A stretch of 64,000 nucleotides of DNA, taken from positions 43,583,986 to 43,647,985 of the forward strand of contig NC_054541.1 of assembly GCF_017654505.1 (NCBI RefSeq), given 5' to 3'. Shown here in pieces: positions 53,701 through 64,000 of this stretch. A program made the translations under genes and the position numbers. The stretch's first letter is position 1, and each line of letters opens with the position of its first letter. This stretch comes from Polyodon spathula. Lineage: Eukaryota > Chordata > Actinopteri > Acipenseriformes > Polyodontidae. A model generated the notes under the pieces. That model had not been told where the DNA came from, did not search any database, and saw only the letters and a program-made list of their open reading frames with translations.

Positions 53701-54811
53701 ATATTGTTTGCTGAGAAAAAAAAAAAAAAGATCGCTCTAATGGAAAGTGTTCTGGTTAATTTAACTTGCACGGTGATGACAAAAGTCTGGGACCTAAGTG
53801 CTAGCCAACAGATGTGTTAGTAATTAAAGCAAACATTAGACACAGCCTCAGGTTTCTTAAAAAAAAAAACGTGTGTGAATTCAAGTGAGCAAAGGCACAA
53901 TGCTGCAGAAGATGTAACTAATTGGGAAGGGCTGTAAAATTAATTGAAAGTTATTAACAGAACATCTCAAACAAAAAACTTGATAGAAGACTGGATATTG
54001 CAAGTCTGACAGGATGATCGGTTACCAGGAAGCTGTTGTGATAATACTGTAGGTGTCTGTAAAGCCAAAGATTGGATAATTGTATCATATGGTTAGATTA
54101 ATCATAGAATTTTGCTTAAATTTACTGTATATCAATCTCTTTTTCAGCAATTGCATCCTAGTGGCATCAAAATTCAGCAGTTGTTAATTGTGATTTTTCT
54201 TACCTGTGCAGGCACAGTGCTGCAGAAAGACAGGTTAACAGTTATACTCTGGTGTACCAGTTGAGTCATGTTGGATAGCCTTTTGAGGCCACAAGGGTGC
54301 TTTAAACTTCTGAATTCTAAAAAGTCATCATAAAACCAGAAACGACATCCAAATTGAATCTAAACAACAAGAAGAAGACATTTGTTATGTTGGGTGTGCT
54401 ATTTCAGGTTTGTATCAAGTCGCTCTTCAAGGCGACGTGGCTGAAGAATTTGGAATCTGGTCATCCTGGAGACTCAAAACTGACTGCTGCCCAAAGTCTT
54501 GCTCATAGAAAAGAATGTAGCATGGATAAAACCTTCCAAAAAATATTAGACATCAGTTATATTGTTTAGTATTGAGTCATTCAGCAGTAAACTAACAAAA
54601 CTGCTCACAGGGAATTACAAAAATATAGATATTAAAACCAGCTAGAACTGTGGGAGCAAAAACAAAAATGACATAACACTAGAACCGCCATGGCAGTCAT
54701 TTTGACGGTTTGAGGTTTTCAAATTAAAATTACTCTGCGTGCTTGAAAGTTATGCAGTTGTATGTTTATGACCTTTTCTAAATACATGTATTTGACAGAA
54801 ATACTGTGTAC
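50766..54811. other. Gene-poor AT-rich stretch
   Basis: No gene is recognised. It is poor in obvious repeats apart from A/T homopolymers. The segment at about 53640-53990 has the look of conserved non-coding DNA (repeat-free, TAATTAAAG-type cores). Confidence 0.4.
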
Positions 54812-55343
54812 TGTGACATAAATATAATGAACCTTGGTTGTAAATCTCCCTCATGACCTGTGAGGGTGCTAAGCAGCAAAAGTAGAGCCCTCTGGATGGG
54901 CTGGCCTGACAGTTCTTTTCCAGGGTCAGAAGTCAGTCAGCCTGGAAGAAGACGAGACTCCATTGCAAGAACGTATTGACCCAGAAGGGAAATGACGTAG
55001 CAGTTGCAGATTGTAGAGACAGCTGCACTCATTTACCAAAGGGTCATTCGTGACGGCATAAAAGGGGCCGGAAAATCACAATCTACTCCTTCGCTTGGTT
55101 CGCACTTGAACTTGAAGGACCATGAGAGACACAGTAACCACTGTTTAAAGAGAGAATATTTGAGTGTTTTGTTTGTTTGTGCCTGTTTGTAATTGTCTTT
55201 GTAAACCACAAGATGGCTATCAAGTATCCGGAGCTGTCGCCTTGGGCCAGCACAAAGCCGGAACAACACTACACCACAGTCACAAAAATAACCTGTTATC
55301 ACCCACCATGAGCACTACTGCACACACCCAGGACTGGTGACCA
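54812..55343 (+). mobile_element. LTR, 3'-truncated, same family as 35707-36191
   Basis: It starts TGTGACATAAATA and contains TAAATCTCCCTC, GACCTGTGAGGGTGC, a TATA-like GCATAAAAGGGG, GGAGCTGTCGCC and CCAGCACAAAGCCGGAACAA in the order of the solo LTR at 35707-36191. Similarity ends at about 55343 where the palindromic element at 55345 begins; the poly(A) region and TTTGCCACA end are missing. The two short ORFs here are LTR sequence, not genes. Confidence 0.7.
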
Positions 55344-55344
55344 T

Positions 55345-55570
55345 ATTTAGCTAAATATTTAACTGGCCAGCTAAATCTAGAGTTTGTATGCAAATGAGCT
55401 CCACCCACTGTGTGCTTTCATGCGATTTGATTGGCTATTGTAATGCTGAAATGTCCATATTCCCCGATTAGCATTACAAGGGCCAATCAAATCGCATGAA
55501 AGCACAAAGTCGGTCGGAGCTCATTTGCAACAAACTCCAGATTTAGCTGGCCGGTTAAATATTTAGCTAC
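55345..55570. mobile_element. Palindromic MITE with about 100-nt arms
   Basis: TAGCTAAATATTTAAC, GGCCAGCTAAATCT, GCAAATGAGCTCC and GTGCTTTCATGCGATTTGAT appear on the left (55348-55435) and as complements in reverse order on the right (55482-55568), with about a 30-nt centre. Arms differ by roughly one base in ten, so it is older than the foldback at 44.9 kb. No coding capacity. Confidence 0.75.
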
Positions 55571-58500
55571 ATTTTAAATCTTGTAACTAGATTTATAAAT
55601 TATACCTGAAGTACACATTTAAAAAAATATATATTAATTTATTTTCACAGCATTTATAAATCTAGGGAAAAAATACAAGATTTAAGTTAAATCTGGGAAA
55701 AAATACAAGCTAAACCTTTTTTTTACACAACACCCCATATTTTATGTTTAATGGTTAACTTAAGTTCCGTGTTTTGGCTGTGCAGATGTTTGATATGACG
55801 TGCTTGAATAAAACTTTTGAGTTTTATCCAATCGTTTCTCTTTCGTTTTAATACTAATGTTGTTTAAAATGTAACCGTCATAACACAGTAATTACATATG
55901 CATATGTCACCGATATGCAACCACATGACTAATTGCATATGAGACAGTTGCTACTGCACCTCTTCAGCTATGAAAGTTAAAAATGTCACTAAATGTTTTG
56001 CTCTCAAATACATTTTCTTACAATTCTCAACACAGTTTTATCCATTCTGCAAGTTCCTGCGTGCGTTAAGCAGAGACCACTGCCATGAACATTAAATTAT
56101 TTTACCATTTACGTGCCATAAAGGACTACAACTCTATTGTTGTTTTTTATACACAAATTAAATAAGCTTACTTGATTTGAAAAATGTCTTGACCGATATA
56201 AGCAGATTCCTACACTACTTGGTTTGATTGAATGAATAGTACACAACAAGCTTCAATATGAAAGCTGAACATTAATTTCAATACACAAGTTTTTAATGAA
56301 ATCCAATATTGTAGCATACTTCACTAAAGTGAAAACTGGCTTCTGTTATTTTTAAATATCACTGCTTTTGATTATACTAGTGCTTAATAACAGAAACAAC
56401 ATTTATTTAGGGTTAGTGATGAACTTAAACACTTTCATGCTGCGTGTACCCCTACCCCACACAGGAACACTGCCTGCTCACTTCCCCTATTAAAAAAAAT
56501 ATGAAAACAATAAGAACGGCCTGGTTCTTTCTTTCCTTTTTTCAATGAATAGAATGTAATTAATGGGGAATAAAAACAAAACAAGCTAACAACTATCTAG
56601 CCTAAACAGAAATGTATGTATTTATTTATTTATTTATGTATTAATTTATTTTTTTGCAAACTCCACAAACTGATGGTTCTGTTGCATTCACAGCGCTAAC
56701 AATGTTAGATATAGCTAGATATTACAACCATGGTTCAAACCAATGTTTGTGTAGGGTGCATGTAGTTTATTTGTTTATTTATTTATTTATATCTATGTCG
56801 GCTTTATGGAGTCACCTGAATGGCTTTCCACTTTGTATTTCATTTTAAACCGTTTAAATGCCAAACCATAACAAAACATAGAGTAATGGTGCATGGAAAT
56901 TTAGTTAAAATGTGTTTGCCCACTGACAATGGGAATGGGAATGTAGAGATGGGAGCCCAGCTAACAAGATTCAGATTTTTGCAGGTATCAAGTAAAGGCC
57001 CTGGTTGCCCACACCTCTGATGTAAAATGTTGGATGCACAGGCCTGTCGTGGTGTTCGCAGAACCAGTCCGAGCTGAGCCTGGCGCAGAGTTCCAATCCT
57101 GTTGGGAACGTGCTGAGTTATTAGATATGAATTGGATTATTTAAACTAACCTGCATTGATTGGAATAATATGAGATACTCTTTGTCAATAATTATAATAA
57201 TACTGTATATGTTCCTTTCAAAAAGATCTGTATAGATGTTGTGTTCAGTCTATGAAAGTACCTGCTGGAAGGAGTCAAACTTGGCAGGCTCTTATCATAA
57301 GGCCTTGTTAGCATATTCCAGTTTTATGAGAAAAAGTAGCCAGTTTCTTTTGTTACTTTACTTTCATTACTTTCAGATAACAGAAGGTAGGAGTATTAGA
57401 AAATGCTTACGGTCGTGTCTCATACTAATAGACACCAAAAAAATTGGAAAGGGGTCAGATTTAATTCAGTAAAACAATATTACCATTTTTAGGAGCAACT
57501 GTTATACTGAAGTAAATGAATTAGAAATACATGTTATAAAATCATTTAAAGTTAAATTGTTATACAAATAACATTATTATTGTTTAAAGAACAAATTACA
57601 GTAAAAATGAAAGAAGTTCAGTACTAACTGACACTGTCAGTTATTATCAAATAAGTAGCAACTTTCTTTGGGAGAAAACTGACTTCATGTGGTGAATTTG
57701 GAGAAGTGTTTACAATGGTGTTTCATATTAATCAAAACAATAGTCTTGGCAAGAAAACAGAGTGTCTGAATCCTGCTTGAGCAGGCAACTTTTAGAAGCA
57801 GAGAGGCCAGGTATAGTCCGAGAACAACACAGTTAAATAAGGATATTATACTTAACATGTTAATTTATAGTTTCAAATTTAAATGAAAGTAACTGAACTG
57901 ACCACTGTATGCTTATTCAAAGGCAGTCTTTGTCCCATACTTTGTTAACACACATTTGTATATGAAGTTAATCTGGCCCATTGACAACACACTAAAAAGG
58001 TAACATCATATGCAGCTAAGAGGGACATATAATTTTGACCCAGCTTAATATAATCAAATAGAGCTGGTGTTAAATATTAAAAACATATACTTGTATTACA
58101 AGGATTGTGTAAATTTTGGTCCACCTGACTTTTTAGAACAAGGATGAGTTGGAAAAAGACAGCAATTAAATAATGTTCTAATATTTTTTGGCAAGAAGTT
58201 ATATCCAATCAGTTTTGAAAAAGGACCAGATCCTTCTAGATGTATAATTAACTTAAGGATAAGAAATGTCAAGGCCAAGTGATGATTAGATTTACTTGGG
58301 GCTGCTGATGTATTCAATGGAGGGAAAATCCTATATAAACCCAGAGCAAGAACCCATTCGATATCGCTCAACTTGCCAACTACAGGTTGTGTGGTCCATG
58401 CTCTAAGGATCTCTGAAAAACTGATTGTTGTTTGGTTGAAGTTAGTCTTTGCCTTTTGAAGACAGTTCTTATGTTTCAATATATCCTACACTACACTTCC

Positions 58501-59919
58501 ATATACTGGAAGATAAGCACATATTTGAATTTAATATCTATTTTATATTGATGCATTGCTATAAGGTATATAAATTATGTTTTAGTCTTAAGAGAGTAAT
58601 ATACATATTGAATGTTCTAGAATTTAGCAGTGGATGGCTTTTTGCATTTTATAGCCTAAATGTATGATAACCATATTTGTATTACTGTACTGAAGTACTA
58701 ATGCTGTTAAACCTGTAAAGGCACTGGAAACGCCCAGGCTGCCTATTAGCAGGGATCCAAAGTAGGGTGTAACTACTCGATCCATTTAAAGCACTTAATA
58801 AACCAAAAAGAGCACTTGTACTGCTCTTACTCGTTAAAACTTCAAATGAAATGAGTCTGTCTTTTTTTCTGTTACTCTGCTAGGATTTGCAAATATAGCT
58901 GTCTGAAACCCATGTTCACTGTTTAACTAGAAGCAGAGATTGCCCTGAAATACTTCCTGAGAAATAGTTAAGAGGCGTGTAACCAGTCTTAAGTCATTTC
59001 CATGCAACATCGTGATTTGTGAGCAAATGAACTTTTGAATTTAGCTTGTGGTGGTGAACTTGACGGGATTATTCATGACCTCTCCCCCAAATTTGAGGGA
59101 AAAGCACTTATGAGAGAACAACTCGCAAAGCCATTTGTTCAAATGCAGCATCTATTTTGAATCTAAGTCAAAAAGCAACATTTTTCGCAAAAAGGACTAG
59201 CAGAAAAAAATCTGATTAACTGCCCTTGCAAGACACGCAAGGTGTTTAAATAGAAACTTGATTAGAGCAATAATTATGTTTGTTTCCTTTATCAACTGAG
59301 ACTCCATATACCTTTACGTATGAATATTTAACTTAAAATATTCTTTATTTTATTTCTCTGTCTGTATTTACCTTCTGCCCAAGCTTGTCTCTATATGCTT
59401 TGTTGAAAAGGAAACATTTTTTCAAGACACCAATCAGGGTAGAAGAAGTTTTCAAGAGGAGGGTGGGAGAGCGGCTAAACATTGTTTTGCAAAGAACACA
59501 CCTGAGCGTGGTTAGTTAGATTTTTGTTCAACAGTAAATGTGTTTTATTAAAGACCTTTCCAAGGAACTTTCCAATGAACATCTTAATCACCTGCTGTAC
59601 TTGGCCCTGCTTCATTCAGCCATATGGTTCTGTTCACCTTTTCTCTGAATTTATGGATTGTGTTCTTAAGTTTACAAACCATTCCCAGATTGAAATTTCT
59701 AAAGATCTGGTCTTTATTTCATAAGCTTTAACCTTTCCCTGCTGACAGTGTTAAGTTTTGTACCAAGTGTGAAATCCTGCCATGCCTCAGGAATCAAACT
59801 ATGCTGTACTTTCAGGCTTCAAAATATACTTTTGCTGCTTTCACACATTGATCACTCAATAACTAGTTAAAGTTAAAGTTATCATTATATTTTTTTTAAT
59901 ACATAAACTGTTAGTACTG

Positions 59920-59922
<3 letters not shown>
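55571..59922. other. Gene-poor stretch
   Basis: No gene is recognised; the 127-codon ORF at 58096-58479 shows no domain and is not called. (TTTA)n patches are at about 56619-56652 and 56768-56791. A repeat-free block at 58930-59290 is a candidate conserved non-coding element. Confidence 0.4.

Positions 59923-59990
<68 letters not shown>
59923..59990. repeat. (AT)n microsatellite, left of LTR
   Basis: About 68 bp of pure AT ending exactly where the LTR at 59991 begins. Confidence 0.95.
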
Positions 59991-59993
<3 letters not shown>

Positions 59994-60420
59994 GGCAGAG
60001 CAGGGCTCTGCCCTTGGAAACACTGGCAGGGATGGAGTTAAATTCTCCTCCCTGCCCAGGTTGATTGCCCCAGGTGGGAACAATCAACTAATGTAATTAA
60101 TCAATTATCATTTAGCCACCTGGCGTAAAAGGAGGCCTCAGCCTCCCAGTAGAGGGGAGGGAGCTGAGGAAGCAGGTTTGTGTTTGTGTTTGTGTTTGTG
60201 TTTGTGTTTGTAAATTTGAATCCAGTGAAGGCATTGCCCAGCCTGGAAACCTTGTTTTTGTAAGTTTGTTTTTGTATTGGTTTTTTGTTTTGTTTTTTGT
60301 TTAAATCCCTTTATTTTGCTATTGTGCACTTTTATTTTGTGTTACTTATAATAAAATTAGTATTTTTTTGAACTGCAGACTGTCTCTGGGCCTCTATTCA
60401 TCCATTCGCCAGACTGCCGC
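59991..60420 (+). mobile_element. Solo LTR inserted in an (AT)n array
   Basis: It starts TGTGGCAG and ends CTGCCGC, an imperfect inverted terminal pair. AATAAA at 60350-60355 gives plus orientation. Pure AT repeat lies on both sides (59923-59990 and 60421-60491), so the LTR apparently inserted into a pre-existing microsatellite. A GTGTTT hexamer array (60176-60211) is internal. The superfamily is not identified. Confidence 0.6.
60176..60211. repeat. (GTTTGT)n hexamer array
   Basis: About six GTTTGT/GTGTTT units inside the LTR. Confidence 0.9.
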
Positions 60421-60439
60421 TATATATATAATATATATA

Positions 60440-60471
<32 letters not shown>

Positions 60472-60491
60472 CTATATATATATATATAATA
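60421..60491. repeat. (AT)n microsatellite, right of LTR
   Basis: About 70 bp of AT with a few interruptions, continuing the array at 59923. Confidence 0.9.
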
Positions 60492-60499
60492 TATAATTT

Positions 60500-61037
60500 A
60501 AAACTGAGTGTCAGAATGTACATGACAGGAAGGAGGTATGTGGGTCTATGAATCACACGTAGTTTATATCCTGTGAAGGTCAACAAAGGGCTAAGAATCC
60601 CTATAAAAAGCTTAATTGGTTTGTGTTTAATTTTATCAGTGTTTCATGAAGCCAGGATTAGGATCACCTGCCTCAATTTAATTAGGTACACCTGGTTGCA
60701 ATTAGCAGGCAGGAATATAAGCAGGTGAAAAGGGTTGTTATGGTGCCTGTGATAGGGATAAGATCTGAGAAGAGGAAGGAAGCCTGTAGGACAAAATCTA
60801 GAAAAGGTATTTCAATACAAGAAGTTTGTGTTTAAAAACCCTGGTAAACAGCTTAGCTGTCCAGCTCAGTTAAAGGTTGAAAAGTTTAGCTAGTACTCCT
60901 AGAAGGAGTTAGGTTTTTGTTTGTTCATTTGTTTTTGTAAATGAAAAATAAATGCACAGGCACCGTCCTGTTTCATCTGAACTGTGGTTTTTTTGTGAAG
61001 GTCCTGCACGGTGACAAGACACCCCCATCTTGCCACA

Positions 61038-61039
<2 letters not shown>
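60500..61039 (+). mobile_element. LTR-like element related to 2925-3441
   Basis: Its 3' half (60835-61039) matches 3207-3441: GGTAAACAGCTTAGCTGTC, a GGAGTTAGG block, an AATAAA (60947-60952), CACAGGCACCGTCCTG and a final CTTGCCACA. TATA-like motifs are at about 60602 and 60713. The 5' boundary is uncertain. Confidence 0.5.
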
Positions 61040-61041
<2 letters not shown>

Positions 61042-61074
<33 letters not shown>

Positions 61075-61088
61075 CACACACACACACA
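61042..61088. repeat. (AT)n(AC)n microsatellite
   Basis: A short AT run then ACAC, between the LTR-like element and the Tc1-type terminus. Confidence 0.9.
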
Positions 61089-62275
61089 CAGTGCGGTGAA
61101 AAGGTATTTGCCCACTGTCTGATTTTTTTTGCATATTTCTGACACGGAATGTTATCAGATCTTCAACCAAGATCTAATAATAGATAAAAGGGACACTGAG
61201 TGAACAAATATCCCAAAATTTCGATACTTATTTCATCTATTTAAGAAAGTTATGCAAAACCCAATTCACCTGTGTGAAAAAGTAATCTCCCTCTTAGACT
61301 CAGTAACTGGTTCAACTATTCTGATGTAGACTTGCTTGTTTGTTTCGGATCATTGTCTTGCTGCATGACCTAGCTGCACTTCAGCTTCAGCACACAGACA
61401 AATGGCCTGACACTCTCCTGTAGAATTCTCTGATACAGAGCAGAATTCATGCTTCCTTCAATGATGGCAAGTCGTCCAGGTCCTGATGCAGCAAAGCATC
61501 CCTAAATCATGACATTACCACCACCATGCTTGACCGTTGGTATGAGGTTCTTACTGTGGAATGCAGGGTTTGGTTTTTGCCAGACATAATGGGGCCCATG
61601 TTGGCCAAAAAGTTCCACTTTTGACTCATTTGTCCATAGAACATTGTTCCAGAACTCTTGAGGATCATCCAGGTGCTTTTTGGCAAACTTGAGATGAGCA
61701 TTCATGTTCTTCTTAGTGAGCACTGGTTTTCACCTTGCTACTCTGCCATGAATCCCATTTTTGCCCAGTGTCTTTCTGGTGGTGGAGTCATGAACACTGG
61801 CTGAGGTGAAAGAGGCCTGCAGATCCCTGGATGTTGTACTAGGGTTCTTTGTGACTTCCTGGACGATTTTACGTCTTGCCCTTGGAGAGATTTTGGCAGG
61901 GCAGCCACTCCTAGGAAGATCCACTACTGTCCCAAACTTTCTCCATTTGGACAATATGGCTCTGACTGTGGTTTGGTGGAGCCCCAGAGCCTTAGAAATG
62001 GCTTTGTAACCCTTTCCAGACTGATAGGCATCAACAACATTTTTCTGGAGATCTTTAGGAATTTCTTTTGATCATGGCATGATGTGCCTGTAGAACCTGT
62101 GTTCTGACAACTTCACTTTGATGGTAAGGGCCAAAGTTAGTCAGATTTACATTGGGCAGGGCTGGCCCAAATCAGGCCTGATTGTTAACCAAAGTATTCA
62201 AACAGCTGACCTTAATTATCCCTTTAATTGGGTTGAGTTAACTGGGGGCGGGCAATAACTTTTTCACACCTGAAA
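61089..62275 (-). mobile_element. Tc1-type transposon, internally deleted
   Basis: The plus-strand left terminus (61089) reads CAGTGCGGTGAAAAGGTATT, like known fish Tc1-family ends. An inner repeat GTGTGAAAAAGTAATCTCCC (61271-61290) pairs with its inverted partner near 62247-62272 (AATAACTTTTTCACACCTG). Between them lies an antisense transposase remnant that ends after its second catalytic Asp region. The far outer terminus beyond 62275 could not be defined; an (AT)n array follows at 62411. Confidence 0.75.
61316..62075 (-). pseudogene. Tc1-type transposase remnant, C-terminus deleted
   Basis: Starting near the ATG at 62075 (one extra base shifts the frame after it), one minus-strand frame reads KEIPKDLQKNVVDAYQSGKG, ALGLHQTTVRAILSKWRKFG, GCPAKISPRARRKIVQEV, HGRVAR, LTKKNMNAHLKFAKKHL, NNVLWTNESKVELFG (N replaces the first catalytic Asp), HGGGNVM and QQDNDPKQTSKST. 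Three in-frame stops interrupt it (after HGRVAR, after NVMI and before VMQQD). The region that should hold the catalytic Glu is missing, so it cannot encode active transposase. Confidence 0.85.
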
Positions 62276-62410
62276 ATTGCACGTTTGATTACCTTGCACA
62301 CCAAACAAATGAAAGAAGCACCACACTTTGGTATCATTTTTTCTCTCAGACTCCCTGTATATACTAATACAACCCACAAAAAGATGTGACCAAGTTCAAT
62401 GTGAAAACAA

Positions 62411-62482
<72 letters not shown>
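62411..62482. repeat. (AT)n microsatellite
   Basis: About 72 bp of AT; the ORFs across it are artefacts. Confidence 0.95.
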
Positions 62483-62485
<3 letters not shown>

Positions 62486-64000
62486 CCAGGGCTGGCAATG
62501 GAACGTGAAAAAAGCAATGTGACTGGTCGAGCAAGGTTACAGCTGTCAGTATATTGGATGGATACAGACAGCTGGAGCTTTGTCACATATTCTAAATCAC
62601 TATGCTGTCTCACAGAATTTAAAGTAGCATTAGTAATCTTGTTTACAGTTGCAGATGTACAGTAACTATAAAACTGAAAAATCCCAAAAGTAGTAATTAG
62701 ACATGCCGATTTAGATGAAGAACAATTAAATGAACTGGAAGATAGCAAAACAGACTTCCCCTCCTCCACCCCACATCATTATTTTCTTATTTTCCTTTTT
62801 TTTTTTTTTTTTTACTCCATTCTGCTGAAACAACAGCGCCTTGCACTCACAAAGAAAAAAAATTCTGTGCCGTACCAACTCCACCTGGTGAATCTTTTCA
62901 ATGGCAATGTAAAATTCAACACAAGTTAATGTGACTGTTTTGGTGGTCCTGTTATTGGCATAAGGATATTTAATAAATAAATAAATAAATAAATAAAGTC
63001 TTTTTTTTTTTTTTTTAAATCCACTTTTTGACCTGGATTATAAATTCAATAAGGCCGTTCAGGGTGCCCATATGTTGAATATACGGTCTTCTCAGGATTA
63101 GAGGCACGTGACTTCGTCTCATGCCGCACAATGTCCCAAGGCATCCATATATTCAATGTATACGGATAGCCTACTTGGATTTTTCAAAAATAAAAATGAC
63201 AGCCAGTAGTTTAAAAGACTTACAGATAATTCAAAGGAGCTGGGAATGGTAATAGGCCCTAAACCTTGAAAGAATTTTCTTATATGGATTTCGTTCAAAG
63301 CCCTGGTACTCAGTGGTCAGTGGTCTAAATTTGAGAGGCCAGGCCATATTTATGGCTCCACAGTTATTAAAATCAATAATAACAGATATGTATTAACAGA
63401 TTCTTAAAGCGTATTTCTTAAATCTATAATTATAGTTTTAAACTGGGTATTCATGAAAATAAGATAAGCCTGCATTTAGTTGTGTACTGTAATTCCTAAT
63501 AGTGGCCAAATCAAGACATCCCTATTGCTATAAAGAATAGTCTTCATCAGATGAGAACCTCCTTCAGGAGTGGCAATGTGTGCTGGAGAAGGGTCTATCT
63601 CTATCTGCTGCTCATCAGCGAACACCAAGGCATTTGCAACAGAACATCTCGGAAAATTTATGGTGCTGTAATTCTCTTCCCGTAAAGGAAAACCACATGT
63701 TTTTCCACAGAGAATAGTGACTGGAAATTGTGGTGTTATGAAACTAAGCTGTCTGTATTGAGATAATTAATCTTAAATACAAGACATGCTCAAACAATTT
63801 ATTTAACAGTGAATATAAAAACAGAACTCTTGAAACAATAAGAAGCCCAGTGACATTTCTAAAGCTATTATAAGTCGTAGTGTACAAAAGAACTGAGTAT
63901 GAAAAAGCCAAAAAACTTTGGTGAAGCTCAGGTGTTAGGGAGGTGGGGAGGGGTCCTATATTTCAGTAGCAGCTTTCAATGAAGGGATTTTCTATATTAA
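62483..64000. other. Intergenic AT-rich end of window
   Basis: No gene is recognised. Contains a T run (about 62796-62813), (AAAT)n at 62974-62997, a T run at 63001-63016 and two similar CCATAT..TTGAATATACGG-type motifs near 63069 and 63145. Confidence 0.4.

Noticed and set aside
54812..55343. Short ORFs on both strands as a small gene with a TATA box
   Set aside because: The sequence is collinear with the solo LTR at 35707-36191, so the TATA-like box belongs to an LTR.
58096..58479. 127-codon minus-strand ORF
   Set aside because: No recognisable domain or exon context; likely chance.

Overview
The window is vertebrate genomic DNA, most likely from a ray-finned fish. Evidence for this is a two-exon vasotocin/vasopressin V1a-type receptor gene, Tc1-type DNA transposons, CR1- and L2-clade LINE remnants, a HARBI1-like transposase relic, and long (AT)n, (GT)n and (ATT)n microsatellites. 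No bacterial-style operons, ribosome binding sites or CRISPR arrays are present. A non-teleost lineage such as sturgeon or paddlefish is possible, but that is inference only.

Only one intact protein-coding gene is visible: an avpr1a-like G-protein-coupled receptor on the minus strand. Exon 1 is 15741-16641, a 960-bp phase-1 intron follows, and exon 2 is 14515-14780; the joined product is 388 residues. A TATA-like box (16726-16731) lies just upstream, and a 31-codon upstream ORF overlaps the start. The rest is gene-poor, AT-rich sequence with mobile-element debris.

Layout. 1-2320: 3' two-thirds of a broken CR1-like LINE (+). 2925-3441: solo LTR. 7961-8120: LTR fragment. 8139-9580: near-complete but frameshifted Tc1 element. 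9.6-14.5 kb: AT-rich 3' flank of the receptor gene. 14.5-16.7 kb: avpr1a. 17525-18175: TIR transposon with a 5'-truncated RPS6 retrocopy nested inside it. 19.1 kb: CR1 tail. 20077-20105: a run of 29 G. 21.1-21.8 kb: HARBI1-like relic. 22.1-23.56 kb: L2-like LINE relic. 27.5-28.3 kb: diverged tandem duplication. 31.8-32.1 kb: CR1 tail abutting an L2/SINE-type tail. 35707-36191: solo LTR with 5-bp target duplication. 38.6-39.2 kb and 43.96-44.12 kb: more CR1 tails. 43282-43760: LTR candidate. 44867-45362: near-identical-arm foldback element. 49.4 kb: hairpin. 50252-50759: 39-bp minisatellite. 54.8-55.57 kb: LTR fragment followed by a palindromic MITE. 59.9-61.04 kb: two LTR-type elements among (AT)n arrays. 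61.1-62.3 kb: internally deleted Tc1-type element (-). The remainder is unannotated AT-rich sequence in which a few repeat-free blocks could be conserved non-coding elements.

The most informative structures are nested or paired ones. These are an RPS6 retrocopy with exact 13-bp target duplications inside a DNA transposon, three copies of one LTR family, a young foldback element, and the overlapping uORF of the receptor. No new multi-gene system was found.
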